Shown: in pieces, positions 35,145 through 44,666 of the stretch
Numbering within the stretch: position 1 is the first letter of the stretch
How the letters are laid out: each line of letters begins with the position of its first letter
From: CAZBBB01 sp964490005
Lineage (GTDB): Bacteria; Planctomycetota; B15-G4
Assembly: GCA_964490005.1 (NCBI GenBank)
Contig: CAZBBB010000007.1
Span: 1-64,000 of the forward strand
Direction: 5' to 3'
DNA length: 64,000 bases
Position numbers and translations under genes: made by a program
Notes under the pieces: generated by a model
Seen by the model: only the letters and a program-made list of their open reading frames with translations
What the model was told of the DNA's origin: nothing
Databases searched by the model: none

Positions 35145-35657
35145 ATGGTCTCCGATCGCCCCTCGACCACCCTCCTGCGCAGTCTGCGCCTGGTCGTCTT
35201 CGATTTCGACGGCGTGTTCACGGACAACACCGTGATCGTGCACCAGGACGGGACCGAGTCGGTGCGTTGCTGGCGCAGCGACGGCTTGGGGATCGCGCGC
35301 CTGCGGGCCACCGGCGTGGAACTCGCGGTGCTCTCGACGGAGCAGAACCCGGTCGTCAGCGCGCGCTGCGCCAAGTTGCGCCTCGAGTGCATCCAGGGTT
35401 GCGAGGAGAAGGGCGCCGCCCTGCGCGCGCTCGCGGCGCGCCGTGCCGTTCCGCTGGCGCGGGTCGCATACGTCGGCAACGACGTGAACGACATCACGAG
35501 TCTCCGGCTCGCGGGTCTGCCGATCGCGGTCGCCGATGCCCACCCGAGCATCCTCCCGTTGGCGGAATACCGCACGCGGGCCCGCGGAGGCCGCGGTGCC
35601 GTGCGCGAGATCTGCGACATGATCGCCGCCGCGCACGAGGCGTCGCCCGAGTGCTGA
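35145..35657 (+). CDS. KdsC-like HAD phosphatase
   Basis: 170 residues, C0-type HAD fold with DFDGVFTDN (nucleophile and acid Asp), LSTEQN, the catalytic Lys in GCEEKGAAL and GNDVNDI (metal Asp). KdsC relatives dephosphorylate KDO-8-phosphate or sialic/nonulosonic acid 9-phosphates. No KDO genes are in the window, whereas NeuB and NeuA lie 16-21 kb away at the far side of the glycan locus. It could therefore serve a phosphorylated ulosonate made there. The ATG at 35145 begins shortly before the fold; upstream codons look intergenic. Confidence 0.8.
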   Translation: MVSDRPSTTLLRSLRLVVFDFDGVFTDNTVIVHQDGTESVRCWRSDGLGIARLRATGVELAVLSTEQNPVVSARCAKLRLECIQGCEEKGAALRALAARRAVPLARVAYVGNDVNDITSLRLAGLPIAVADAHPSILPLAEYRTRARGGRGAVREICDMIAAAHEASPEC

Positions 35658-35728
35658 GGCGCCTGCGCCTCGATGGCAAGCCCGCGACCTCCGCGATACG
35701 ATGCGCCGTGCAGCGTCGTGATGGGTGA

Positions 35729-37972
35729 ATGGCGCGTCGCACGTTCACGATTCGAGCCGGGATGTCACGCACGACCAAGGGACTCTTCGCGCTGGCCGCC
35801 GCCGCGATCCTGAGCTGCGGCGCCTGGTACGGCGGCCTGGACGGGGCGAGTCTGGCCCTGCTGGCCGTCTTCGCGGCTGCGAGCTGGGTCGCCTACCGGC
35901 GAGTCATGCGCCGGCAGCACAAGGACACGGTGCTGCTCGCCGACGCCTTGGACGAGCAGGCGCGCGCGTGCGCCGAGTTGCGCCGGCAATTGGATTCCCG
36001 CACGGAGAGCCTCGAGGAGGTCGTGCGCGGGACGAGCACGGCGCTCGCGGCGGCGCTGTCGGCCCGCTTCGACGAACTCAAGAAACGATCGGCGGCGACC
36101 GACGAGGCGCTCCGGGAACTCGACACCCGGCTGCGGCTCGCGACCGAGGACCAGCGCGGCCGTCTCGACGAAGTCCGCGCCGAGGGACGTGAGCGGGCCG
36201 GGAAGCTCGAGCAGATCGTCGCCGAGCACGCACTGCGCGCGGAGGAGGCGCGCCGGGTCGCCGAAGCCGTGCGCGCGGCCGCGGCGTCCGGCGAGCACGC
36301 GCTGTCCCGCCTCGACGCCCTGGTCCGCGGACACTCCGAGGCCCTGGACACGCATGCGCGGAGTCTGGAGGAAGCGCTCGACCTCCGTGCACGCCGCTTG
36401 GACGAAGTGCTGGAGACCCGTGCCCGGGACCTGGCCGAGGCCCTGGACACGCATGCGCGGCGTCAGGCGGAGGCGCATGCGGCGCTGCTGCGCGAGCAGG
36501 CCGAAGCGACCTCGCGCCTCGATGCGCTCGCGCAGGGCCAGGCGAGCGGCGGCGAGGGCGACCGCATCCGGCACGCCGAACTCGTCGCGGCGCTCCAGCG
36601 ACTCGAGTCCGCCGGGAGCGCCGCGGCCGACGCCACCGCCCGGCACGGTGACGCGCTGATCCGCGCCAGCGAGAGGATGCTCGCGGGCATCGAACTCGTC
36701 CGGGAGGCGCAGCGATCGTCGACGACCTCGCACGCGCAGTTCTCGGAGCGCCTCGAGCGCGAGCTGGCCGGCCTCGCCCGCGCGGAGGACCTCGCCCGCC
36801 TGCTCGAGGCGGGGCGACGGCTGAAGGAATCCTCTGAGGAGAACTTCGACGGGCTGCGCCAGGCACTGGGAGCGCTCGCCGGAGACCTCGAGCGGCAGAC
36901 CGCACCGGCAGCGACGAAACTGGCCGACCTGCTGCGGGCCGCCGACGCGACGAGCGTGCGACTCGACGCGTTGGGGGAGCAGGCGCGCGCCGCGCACGCC
37001 ACGCTCGAGCGCCTCGCGGAGCAGGCGGCGCGGCTGCCGTCCGCGCCGGACGCCGAGCGCCTGCAGGCCGAGTTTCGCGACGCGGCGAAGGCGCGCGCCA
37101 AGGTCGTCAAGGCGGTGCGCGTGTCCGGCGAGTCGCTCCAGCGCGAGCTGCGCTACCTCGTCGACACGATGCTGCACGACAAGCTCCATCCGCCCGCGGC
37201 CCCGGACAACGAACTCGCGAAGTACGCGCAGCGGCGCTTCGAGAAGCACCGGGAGACGATCGACTTCGCGCGGGCCGTCGAGGACAGCCGGCTGCGCGAG
37301 CTGTATCTGGCCGAGATCCTGCCCGACGTCGCCAAGGTGTCGCTCCCCGTCGGGGCCGTGCAGGAACTCACCGGCCACGCGAACAAGGTGGACATGCTGT
37401 TCGTGTGCGCCATCGCCAAGCACCGCAAGGCCCGGCGCATCCTCGAGTTCGGCACCTACCTCGGGCGCACGACCTACCACCTCACGTACGCGTCTCCCTC
37501 GGCGCACGTCACCACCGTGGCCCTGCCCGACGCGCAGGCGGCGGTCTACGGCGCGTTCGAGGTCGGCAGCTTCTACCGAGGCACCGCTCGGGAGAAGCGC
37601 ATCACCGAACTGCGCCTCGACTCGGGGCAGCTCGACGAGCAGGAGTACGAGCAGCGGTTCGACTTCATCCTGATCGACGGCGACCACAGCTACGAGGGCG
37701 TGCGGAGCGACTCCGAGAAGGCCTTCAAGATGCTGCGCCGGGGCGGCGCGATCCTGTGGCACGACTTCGCGCCCAAGACGCCGGGCGTCGTCCGCTATGC
37801 TCGCGAACTGTCGCAGCAGCTGCCGCTGTTCCGGATCAAGCGCACGAGCCTGCTCATGCACATCGACGGCGTCGATCCGCTGGGCTTCAAGGAGCACCCG
37901 CTGCCCGACTCGCTCGAGTTGCGGCGCCTGCGCGAGGACCCGTTCTTCATCGAGGAGCTCTACCATGCGTGA
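35729..37972 (+). CDS. Membrane-anchored coiled-coil protein with C-terminal methyltransferase
   Basis: 747 residues. Two short hydrophobic segments (LFALAAAAILSCGAWYGG and SLALLAVFAAASWVAY, about 19-55) anchor it. Residues about 60-460 are coiled coil, including four 11-residue repeats near 204-247. The last 240 residues are a class I SAM methyltransferase: ILEFGTYLGRTTYHL (glycine-rich loop), DFILIDGDHSYEGV and GGAILWHDF, of the type found beside glycan genes. Start is 35729 or 35762 (both ATG; neither has a strong ribosome binding site). The stop overlaps the next gene by 8 bp. It may tether a sugar or glycan methyltransferase to the membrane. Confidence 0.78.
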   Translation: MARRTFTIRAGMSRTTKGLFALAAAAILSCGAWYGGLDGASLALLAVFAAASWVAYRRVMRRQHKDTVLLADALDEQARACAELRRQLDSRTESLEEVVRGTSTALAAALSARFDELKKRSAATDEALRELDTRLRLATEDQRGRLDEVRAEGRERAGKLEQIVAEHALRAEEARRVAEAVRAAAASGEHALSRLDALVRGHSEALDTHARSLEEALDLRARRLDEVLETRARDLAEALDTHARRQAEAHAALLREQAEATSRLDALAQGQASGGEGDRIRHAELVAALQRLESAGSAAADATARHGDALIRASERMLAGIELVREAQRSSTTSHAQFSERLERELAGLARAEDLARLLEAGRRLKESSEENFDGLRQALGALAGDLERQTAPAATKLADLLRAADATSVRLDALGEQARAAHATLERLAEQAARLPSAPDAERLQAEFRDAAKARAKVVKAVRVSGESLQRELRYLVDTMLHDKLHPPAAPDNELAKYAQRRFEKHRETIDFARAVEDSRLRELYLAEILPDVAKVSLPVGAVQELTGHANKVDMLFVCAIAKHRKARRILEFGTYLGRTTYHLTYASPSAHVTTVALPDAQAAVYGAFEVGSFYRGTAREKRITELRLDSGQLDEQEYEQRFDFILIDGDHSYEGVRSDSEKAFKMLRRGGAILWHDFAPKTPGVVRYARELSQQLPLFRIKRTSLLMHIDGVDPLGFKEHPLPDSLELRRLREDPFFIEELYHA
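36338..36469 (+). repeat. Four tandem 11-residue (hendecad) repeats in coding sequence
   Basis: Residues 204-247 of the coiled-coil methyltransferase read EALDTHARSLE, EALDLRARRLD, EVLETRARDLA, EALDTHARRQA. Repeats 1 and 4 share a 24-bp identical DNA block (36338-36361 and 36437-36460), which indicates recent duplication. Hendecads favour straight or right-handed coiled coils or a long amphipathic helix. Confidence 0.8.
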
Positions 37973-39614
37973 GGCGCCGGGCGGCACGCCGCCCGCCCCC
38001 GGCGGCTGGGCGGGGCTCCTCGGCCGGGACGCGGCGGCCTGGGAGCGGGCGCGCGCCGACGCGCAGGGGCCGCGCGTGCTGTTCGCGACGAGCATGGGCG
38101 GCTTCGTGCTCGGCTCGCTGGTCGAGAGCGCGCTGGCCGCCGCGCTCACGCTGCGCGGAGCGCGCGTCGAGTTCCTGCTCTGCGACAGCGCCCTGCCCGG
38201 CTGCCAGCAGACCGAGATCGGCAACACGACGCCCGCGCAGGTGCGCGAGGCTCCGCCGCTGCCCCGCTGCGAGAAGTGCGAGCGCGTGGGCGGCGAGATC
38301 CTCGACCCGCTCGGCCTCGTGGTCCACCGCTACGGCGACGAGCTCGAACCCCGCGACCGGGAGGAGGCGGCGCGCCTCGCCGCGTCGGTGCCGCTCGCGG
38401 AGGTCGGCGCCTTCCGGCACGACGGGCTCGCGGTCGGCGAGCACGCCCGCGCCGGCGCCCTGCGCTATTTCGCGCGGGGCGACTTCGAGGGCGAGCCCGA
38501 GGCCCCGCTCGTCGTGCGCCGCTTCCTCGAAGCCGCGCTGCTCACGGTTCGCGCCACGCGCCGCCTCATCGCGCGGCGCGGCATCGAGATCGCCTGCTTC
38601 CACCACGGGATCTACGTGCCGCAGGGCCTGATCGGCGAGGTCTGCCGGTCGATGGGCGTGCGCGTCGTGAACTGGAACCCCTCCTACCGCCGCGGCACCT
38701 TCGTCTTCAGCCACCACGACAGCTACCACCGCACGATGATCAGCGAACCGGTCGCGACCTGGGAGGACCGGCCGTGGGGGCCCGAGACGGAGCGCGCGAC
38801 GATGGCCTACCTCGCGAGCCGCCGCCGCGGCACCGAGGACTGGATCTGGTTCCACGAGACGCCCGAGGAGGACGCGCGCGCCATCGAGCGCGCCTGCGGC
38901 GTGGACTTCTCGCGACCGTGCGTCGCGCTGCTGACCAGCGTCGTGTGGGACGCGCAACTGCACTACGCGAGCAACGCCTTTCCCGACATGACGAGCTGGG
39001 TGCTGCGCACGATCGAGTGGTTCGCCGGCCGGCCCGACCTGCAGCTCGTCGTGCGCGTCCATCCCGCCGAGATCCACGGGGGCGTCCCCTCGCGGCAGCG
39101 GATGGCCGACGAGATCGCCCGCCGCTTCGCCGCGCTGCCGCCGAACGTGTTCGTGCTCGGTCCGGAGAGCAGCGCGAGCACCTACACGATCGTCGACCGC
39201 TGCAACGCCGCACTCATCTACAACACCAAGACCGGCATCGAGGTCAGCGCGCAGGGCATCCCCGTGATCGTGGCCGGGGAGGCCTGGGTGCGCGGCAAGG
39301 GCTTCACGCTCGACGCCCGCAGCGCGGCCGAGTACTTCGAACTGCTCGGCCGCCTGCCGCTCCCGGGCCGCCTGCCGGCCGCGCAGGTGCTGCGCGCGCG
39401 CCGCTACGCGCACCACTTCTTCTTCCGGCGGATGATCCGCCTGCCCTTCGTGGCTCAGGACCCCAAGGGCCGCTTCGTGCTCGGCGTGGAGAGCCTGCAG
39501 CGGCTCGCGCCGGGCGCGACGCCCGAACTCGACGCGGTGTGCGCCGGCATCCTCGAGGGGCTGCCGTTCGTGTTCGATCCCGCGCCGCGGGAGGGCGTCG
39601 CGCATGGGGCCTGA
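37965..39614 (+). CDS. Capsule polysaccharide synthesis-like protein (copy 1)
   Basis: 549 residues, cytoplasmic, GT-B-like. An N-terminal Rossmann start (RVLFATSMGGFVLGSLVESA) and a CxxC pair (RCEKCER) are followed by FHHGIYVPQGLIG, VVWDAQLHY and a C-terminal IPVIVAGEAWVRGKG donor-site-like block. The pattern resembles capsule synthesis proteins of the KpsS/KpsC-related kind. The same blocks recur in the gene at 48893-50596, so the two are paralogs on opposite arms of the locus. The ATG overlaps the previous stop by 8 bp, and its own stop overlaps the carbamoyltransferase by 11 bp. Confidence 0.75.
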   Translation: MREAPGGTPPAPGGWAGLLGRDAAAWERARADAQGPRVLFATSMGGFVLGSLVESALAAALTLRGARVEFLLCDSALPGCQQTEIGNTTPAQVREAPPLPRCEKCERVGGEILDPLGLVVHRYGDELEPRDREEAARLAASVPLAEVGAFRHDGLAVGEHARAGALRYFARGDFEGEPEAPLVVRRFLEAALLTVRATRRLIARRGIEIACFHHGIYVPQGLIGEVCRSMGVRVVNWNPSYRRGTFVFSHHDSYHRTMISEPVATWEDRPWGPETERATMAYLASRRRGTEDWIWFHETPEEDARAIERACGVDFSRPCVALLTSVVWDAQLHYASNAFPDMTSWVLRTIEWFAGRPDLQLVVRVHPAEIHGGVPSRQRMADEIARRFAALPPNVFVLGPESSASTYTIVDRCNAALIYNTKTGIEVSAQGIPVIVAGEAWVRGKGFTLDARSAAEYFELLGRLPLPGRLPAAQVLRARRYAHHFFFRRMIRLPFVAQDPKGRFVLGVESLQRLAPGATPELDAVCAGILEGLPFVFDPAPREGVAHGA

Positions 39615-41394
39615 ACCGCGCCGGCCGCTCGCGCTCGGCATCCACTGGGCGCACGACGCGGCCGTCGCCATCTGCTCGCCCGACGGCCTCGTCTTCGCGC
39701 TCGCCGAGGAGCGGCTGTCGCGCATCAAGCACCACTACGGCTTTCCGATCCGCGCCGTTCGCGAGGCGCTCTCGGCTTGCGGCCTGAGCGGCGCCGACAT
39801 CGACGTCTTCGCGTTCTCCTCGACCAAGCGCTTCTTCCCGCAGCATCGCAACGACGCGATCGTCCAGCAGGACGGCCGCTGCACGCTGCCGGAGCCGCCG
39901 CCCGGCGGCTTCGTGACGCCGAGTCCACGCGTCCATCCCGCCCCCGAGACGCTCGGCCCGCAGTGGCGCGGGTTCGAGGACCGCCACTGGGCGCACCACG
40001 CGCCCGAGCTCGAGCGCCTGGGCCTGATGGACGAGCGCATCCGCTACTACTGCGTGGCGCACCACCGCGCCCACGCCGCGAGCGCCTTTCGCCTCGGCGG
40101 CATGGAGGAGGCCGCCGTGCTCACGATCGACGGCAAGGGCGACGGCCTGGGGGCGACGATCAGCCGCGGCCACGCCGACGGCCGGCTCGAGCTGCTGCGG
40201 ACCTCGCGCGCGCAGGACAGCCTCGGATCCTTCTACCAGGCCGTGACCGAGACGCTCGGCTTCGTGCCCGTCGACGGCGAGTACAAGACGATGGGGCTGG
40301 CGGCCCTGGCCGAGGCGCCGCCGGACGCCAATCCCTTCGAGGGCCTCGTGCGCGTCGAGGACGGCGTGCTGCACTCGCGGATGGCCTGGGAGTTCCGCGA
40401 CTTCAACGCCGCCAACCCGGCCCTGGCCGTGCCCAACCCGATCACCTCGCCGCGGCAGTGCGAGGACTTCAAGCGCTTCCTGCGCGAGCTGTCGCGCGAG
40501 CAGCTCGCGGCGCACGCCCAGGCGCACTGCGAGCAGAACGTGCTGGCGCTGGCGCGCGACGCGCTGCGCCTCACGGGGCGGCGGCGGCTCGTCGCGGCGG
40601 GCGGCGTGATGCTCAACGTGAAGGCCAATGCGCGCATCCGGGACGAGCTGGGCCTGGCGCAGGACGACGTGTTCGTGTTCCCCGACGCCTCCGACTCCGG
40701 CCTCGCGGCCGGCGCGGCGATGGAGGCGCTCTGGCAGGCCGGCGCCGTGCGCGCGCCGCTGCGCCTGCACTCGCCGTATCTCGGGCCCGCGTTCGCGCCG
40801 GCCGCGATCGACGCGGCGGTCGCCGACTGGCGCGCGACGGGCCGCGTCCTCGCCGAACCCTGCACGCCCGCGCAGCTCGCCGGCCACCTCGCGGGCGGCG
40901 CCGTCGTCGGCAGCTTCCAGGGACGCATGGAGATGGGGCCGCGCGCCCTCGGCAACCGCTCGGTGCTCGCCGATCCGCGCGACCCGCGCGTCAAGGACCG
41001 CATCAACGGCATGCTCAAGGGCCGCGAGTGGTTCGTGCCCTTCGCGCCCGCGGTGCTGGCCGACGAGGCCCCGGGGCTGTGGGACGGCGGAGGCGAGCAC
41101 CGCTTCATGACCTTCGCCGTGCGCGCGAGCGAGCGGGCGCGGCGCGTCGCGCCCGCGGTCGTGCACGTCGACGGCACGATGCGGCCCCAGGTCGTCACGC
41201 CCGAATCCAACGCCTGGCTGCACGAGGTGCTGAGCGCGTTCCGCGCGCGCACGGGCGTCGGAGTGCTGCTGAACACCTCCTTCAATCGCCACGGCCTGCC
41301 GATCGTGGGTTCGCCCGGCGACGCGCTCGAGCACCTCGAGCGCGGCTGGGTCGACGCGCTCGCGATCGGGCGCTGGTACGTGCGGCGGAGCTGA
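39604..41394 (+). CDS. Carbamoyltransferase, NodU/CmcH family
   Basis: 596 residues. These enzymes make carbamoyl-adenylate and pass the carbamoyl group to a hydroxyl, often of a sugar. The YrdC-like/Kae1-like N-terminal domain has GIHWAHDAAVAI, EERLSRIKHHYGFP, the metal-site VAHHRAHAASAF and LTIDGKGDG. The C-terminal domain has GRMEMGPRALGNRSVLADP and LLNTSFNRHGLPIV. Length is normal. In this locus it most likely carbamoylates a sugar of the surface glycan. Coupled to both neighbours (11-bp overlap upstream, 7-bp gap downstream). Confidence 0.92.
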   Translation: MGPEPRRPLALGIHWAHDAAVAICSPDGLVFALAEERLSRIKHHYGFPIRAVREALSACGLSGADIDVFAFSSTKRFFPQHRNDAIVQQDGRCTLPEPPPGGFVTPSPRVHPAPETLGPQWRGFEDRHWAHHAPELERLGLMDERIRYYCVAHHRAHAASAFRLGGMEEAAVLTIDGKGDGLGATISRGHADGRLELLRTSRAQDSLGSFYQAVTETLGFVPVDGEYKTMGLAALAEAPPDANPFEGLVRVEDGVLHSRMAWEFRDFNAANPALAVPNPITSPRQCEDFKRFLRELSREQLAAHAQAHCEQNVLALARDALRLTGRRRLVAAGGVMLNVKANARIRDELGLAQDDVFVFPDASDSGLAAGAAMEALWQAGAVRAPLRLHSPYLGPAFAPAAIDAAVADWRATGRVLAEPCTPAQLAGHLAGGAVVGSFQGRMEMGPRALGNRSVLADPRDPRVKDRINGMLKGREWFVPFAPAVLADEAPGLWDGGGEHRFMTFAVRASERARRVAPAVVHVDGTMRPQVVTPESNAWLHEVLSAFRARTGVGVLLNTSFNRHGLPIVGSPGDALEHLERGWVDALAIGRWYVRRS

Positions 41395-41401
41395 GCGGCA
41401 C

Positions 41402-42502
41402 GTGCGCGTCCTCCACGTCATCCCCGACAGCGCCGGGAAGGAGCGCCATCGCTTTCTCGGCAGCACCAAGGACGCCCTCGGCCGCACGGAGTACTTCGAG
41501 GCGCGCGGCATCGCCTGCGAGACGATGCCGGTTCCCGAGCGCTCGGACGAGCGGTTGCGCGAGCAGCTGCGCGCCGCCGACCTGCGCGGCTTCGACGCGG
41601 CGGTCCTCGAGCTGCCGCTCTACCCGAAGTCGATCGCCTGGCTGCGGCGCACGCACCCGGCGCTGCGGATCTTCACGCGCGCGATCAACGCCGAGTTCCT
41701 GCACCAGCTGCACCTGGTCCGCAGCCACCGGCGCTACCCGTTCGCGGGCAAGAACCGCCACGAGGCGCTGCGCGACGTCGCGCGGGGGCTGCTGCGCCTG
41801 CGCCTCGACCGGGCCTGCGCGCGCCGCTCGCACGCGCTGCTCAGCATCACGGAGTGGGAGTCGCGCCACTACTGGCGCCGCCTGGCGGGCGCCGAGCGCG
41901 TGCGCACCGTGCCGTACTTCCTGCCGCGCGCGTACGTCGACGAGATCCCGCGCGGCGTCGCCAAGGCCAACCATTGCGTCTGCATGCTGAGCACGTCATT
42001 CTCGCTGACGCCCTTCCCGCTCGACGCGGCCAGCAACTTCGGCGAGATGGTCCGCCACCTCGGTGCCAAGCGCCCGGAGTGGGAATTCTCGATCACCGGC
42101 TCGCTGGAGGTGCGCACGCGCCACTACCGCGTGCTGGACACGACGTTGTGGATGCCGCCGCGCGTGCGCAAGCTGGGTTTCGTCGAGTCGCCGCTGGACG
42201 TGCTGGCCGGCGCGCGCGTGATGGCCGTGCTGAGCGACCTCGGCTACGGCTTCAAGACGAAGATCCTCGACGCCATCCTGAGCGGCTGCCACGTGCTCGT
42301 GACGGCCCGCTTGCTCGAGCGCCTGCCCGAAGTCGTCCGGCCGCACTGCCTCGTCGTCGACCTCGCGCACCCGCGCACCTTCTTCGAGGCGCTCGACCGC
42401 TGCCGCGACGCCGAGCCGGCCGGCGAGCCCAACACGGCGCTGCGCGGGCAGGCCTTCGCGGCGCTCGACGCGCTGTTCGCTCCGGCCGGGGGCCGTCCGT
42501 GA
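41402..42502 (+). CDS. Glycosyltransferase-like protein (GT-B)
   Basis: 366 residues. The start RVLHVIPDSAGKERHRFLGS and the C-terminal half (RKLGFVESPLDVLAGARVMA, YGFKTKILDAILSGCHVLV) follow the GT-B/GT4 architecture, with the donor region containing the acidic residue in KTKILDA. The usual EGFG motif is absent, so it is a divergent member. GTG start 7 bp after the carbamoyltransferase; its TGA overlaps the next GTG. Sugar specificity is not predictable. Confidence 0.65.
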   Translation: MRVLHVIPDSAGKERHRFLGSTKDALGRTEYFEARGIACETMPVPERSDERLREQLRAADLRGFDAAVLELPLYPKSIAWLRRTHPALRIFTRAINAEFLHQLHLVRSHRRYPFAGKNRHEALRDVARGLLRLRLDRACARRSHALLSITEWESRHYWRRLAGAERVRTVPYFLPRAYVDEIPRGVAKANHCVCMLSTSFSLTPFPLDAASNFGEMVRHLGAKRPEWEFSITGSLEVRTRHYRVLDTTLWMPPRVRKLGFVESPLDVLAGARVMAVLSDLGYGFKTKILDAILSGCHVLVTARLLERLPEVVRPHCLVVDLAHPRTFFEALDRCRDAEPAGEPNTALRGQAFAALDALFAPAGGRP

Positions 42503-43791
42503 GCGCCTCGGGCCGCACGGTCGACGTGCTCTGGCTGTTCGAGCACGTGGCCCGCGAACTCGACGTGGCCTGCGCCTGCGCCGCGATCCTGCGCGAGGCG
42601 CACGGGCTGAGCGTCGACGTGCGGCACGTCTACCGCGACGCGCGCGCCTGCCTCGAGGGACCGACGCCGCGCGTCGTCGCGCATCCCTTCGTCTACTTCA
42701 TCGAGGGCGCGCTGGCGACCGAGGACTACGTGCGCGCCTGGCCCGCGGCGGTGCACTTCAACCTGGCCTGGGAGCAGCTGCACTACTCGGCCAACGTGAA
42801 GATGAAGGCGCCCGCCGACGCGTTCACGCGCGAGCGCGTGCGGCACCACGCCTGGGGGCGCTTCTACGGCGACTGGCTCGTGCGGCAGGGCGTCCCCGCC
42901 GACGGCGTGTTCGTCAACGGGCAGCCGGCCTACGCGCTCTACCGGCCGCCGTACCGCGGGGGCTTCGAGTCGCGCGCCGAACTGGCCGCCCGGCACGGCC
43001 TCGACGCGGAGCGGCGCTGGGTCTTCGTGCCGGAGAACTACCGCTGGGCCTTCGTGTCCGACAAGCGGCTGGCGACGCTCGTCGCGTGGGGGGGCGACGC
43101 CGACGAGATCCGCGAACTGCGCGCGGTCTCGCACGCCTCGCTCGCCGAGCTGCTGCGCTGGTGCCGCGACCTGGGGCGGCACGACGGGGTCGAGGTCGTC
43201 TTCCGCACGCGGCCGGCGACCGGCGAGGCGCTCATGCGGCGCTTCTTCGACGAGCAGGTGGGCGAGGGCTCGGCCGGCCTGCGCTTCCTCAAGGAGGGTT
43301 CGGTGCGCGAGTGGGTCCTGGCGTCCGATCTCACCGTCTCCTCCTACAGCACGAGCCTGATCGAAGCCGCGGTGGCCGGCCGGCACGCACTCATGGCGCT
43401 GCCGCGCGCGCTGCCCGCCGGCCTGCACTGCGACTGGTACGACCTCGCGCCCTGCGTGCGCGATCAGGCGGCCTTCGAGCGCGTCTGCCTGGAAGGCGGC
43501 GCGCCGGCGACGGCGCTGGCGGCCTGGGCCGAGCGCGAATTGCTGCCGGCCGCCGACCCCATCGGCGCCCTGGCGGACGAGGTCGCGCGCCTCGTCCGCG
43601 AGCAGGCGGGCCGCGCGGCGCCCGCGCCCGCGCCCGTCGCGGCGCCGCCGGCCGACAGGACGTACTTCAATCCCGCCACGCATGACCGGGACGACCTGTC
43701 CCTCGCCGAGATCGAGGCCCGCATCGCACACTGGTCGCGGGTGCTGCGGCCACGGACGCCGTGCACTCCGGAGAGCATCGCCGAGCCATGA
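42499..43791 (+). CDS. Surface-carbohydrate biosynthesis protein
   Basis: 430 residues. It has a GT-B-like layout: DVLWLFEHVARELDVACA at the start, HFNLAWEQLHY and RWVFVPENYRWAFVS in the middle, and a C-terminal SDLTVSSYSTSLIEAAVAGR resembling the donor domain of CDP-glycerol transferases and surface carbohydrate proteins. The last 40 residues (TYFNPATHDRDDLSLAEIEA) are an unusual acidic tail. GTG start overlapping the previous stop, ATGA with the next gene. Likely a glycan-chain polymerising or priming enzyme; not assignable further. Confidence 0.65.
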   Translation: MSASGRTVDVLWLFEHVARELDVACACAAILREAHGLSVDVRHVYRDARACLEGPTPRVVAHPFVYFIEGALATEDYVRAWPAAVHFNLAWEQLHYSANVKMKAPADAFTRERVRHHAWGRFYGDWLVRQGVPADGVFVNGQPAYALYRPPYRGGFESRAELAARHGLDAERRWVFVPENYRWAFVSDKRLATLVAWGGDADEIRELRAVSHASLAELLRWCRDLGRHDGVEVVFRTRPATGEALMRRFFDEQVGEGSAGLRFLKEGSVREWVLASDLTVSSYSTSLIEAAVAGRHALMALPRALPAGLHCDWYDLAPCVRDQAAFERVCLEGGAPATALAAWAERELLPAADPIGALADEVARLVREQAGRAAPAPAPVAAPPADRTYFNPATHDRDDLSLAEIEARIAHWSRVLRPRTPCTPESIAEP

Positions 43792-44666
43792 ACGAGATCA
43801 TCAACCGCACCATGAGCCGGGCCGACCTGCTCACCGAGGAGGGGCGCGCCGACTGCCGCGCCATCGACGAGCTGCTGCGGCGGCTGCGCGCGCGCGGACT
43901 GGCGACCTCGTCGTGGGTCGGAACGCTGCCGCCGCGCGAGGCCGAGCTGGCGGCCGCCGCCGCGGACGGCGGGCCGGCCTCCGGCATCGACGCCGACGGC
44001 ATCGGCATGGATCAGCGCCTCGACTACCAACCCGTGCCGGGCGCGGCCGAGGACGCCCGCATCCCCTGGTTCCTGTACTGGGAGATCCACTGGGTGCTGC
44101 ACGTGACGCGGCCGCTGCTCCGCCCCGGCATGCGCCTGCTGGACGCGGGCGGGGCGAGTTCGCTGTTCTCGTGCTTCCTCGCGTCGATGGGCTATCGCCT
44201 CGACACCGTCGACCTCAAGCAGGACCTCATGGACAACGGCAACCTCATCGCCCGCGAGATGGGGTGGCCGGCGCGCGCGCACCGCATGGACCTGCGCGCG
44301 CTCGACTTCCCCGACGCGACCTTCGACCATGCCTATTCGATCTGCGTCTTCGAGCACATCGACCACCCCGTGAAGCTGCAGGCGCTGGCCGAGATCGCGC
44401 GCGTGCTCAAGCCCGGCGGAATGCTCAGCCTGACCTTCGACTGGCGCAACCCCGCTCCGGGCGTCAAGGGCTTCGGCAAGGACACGCGCCCCCAGAACCA
44501 GCTCGCGACCCAGGCCGACCTCGAGCGCAGCCTGCTCGCCGAGCCGCGCTTCGAACTGGTCGGCAACCGCCGCTTCGTGGACAACGGCGAGAACTACCTC
44601 GTGCACCGGCGCTTCGGCGACACGCCCTACACCTTCGGCGCGCTGTTCCTCAGGAAACGCGCGTGA
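43788..44666 (+). CDS. Class I SAM-dependent methyltransferase
   Basis: 292 residues. The SAM-binding core is MRLLDAGGASSLFSCFLASM, with the acidic residue in DTVDLKQDL, and the downstream blocks YSICVFEHIDHPVKL and IARVLKPGGMLSLTFDW are typical of Methyltransf_11-type enzymes. The N-terminal 100 residues include DQRLDYQPVPG and an EIHWVLH segment of unknown role. It overlaps both neighbours (ATGA upstream, GTGA downstream) and probably methylates a glycan or sugar nucleotide. Confidence 0.85.
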   Translation: MNEIINRTMSRADLLTEEGRADCRAIDELLRRLRARGLATSSWVGTLPPREAELAAAAADGGPASGIDADGIGMDQRLDYQPVPGAAEDARIPWFLYWEIHWVLHVTRPLLRPGMRLLDAGGASSLFSCFLASMGYRLDTVDLKQDLMDNGNLIAREMGWPARAHRMDLRALDFPDATFDHAYSICVFEHIDHPVKLQALAEIARVLKPGGMLSLTFDWRNPAPGVKGFGKDTRPQNQLATQADLERSLLAEPRFELVGNRRFVDNGENYLVHRRFGDTPYTFGALFLRKRA

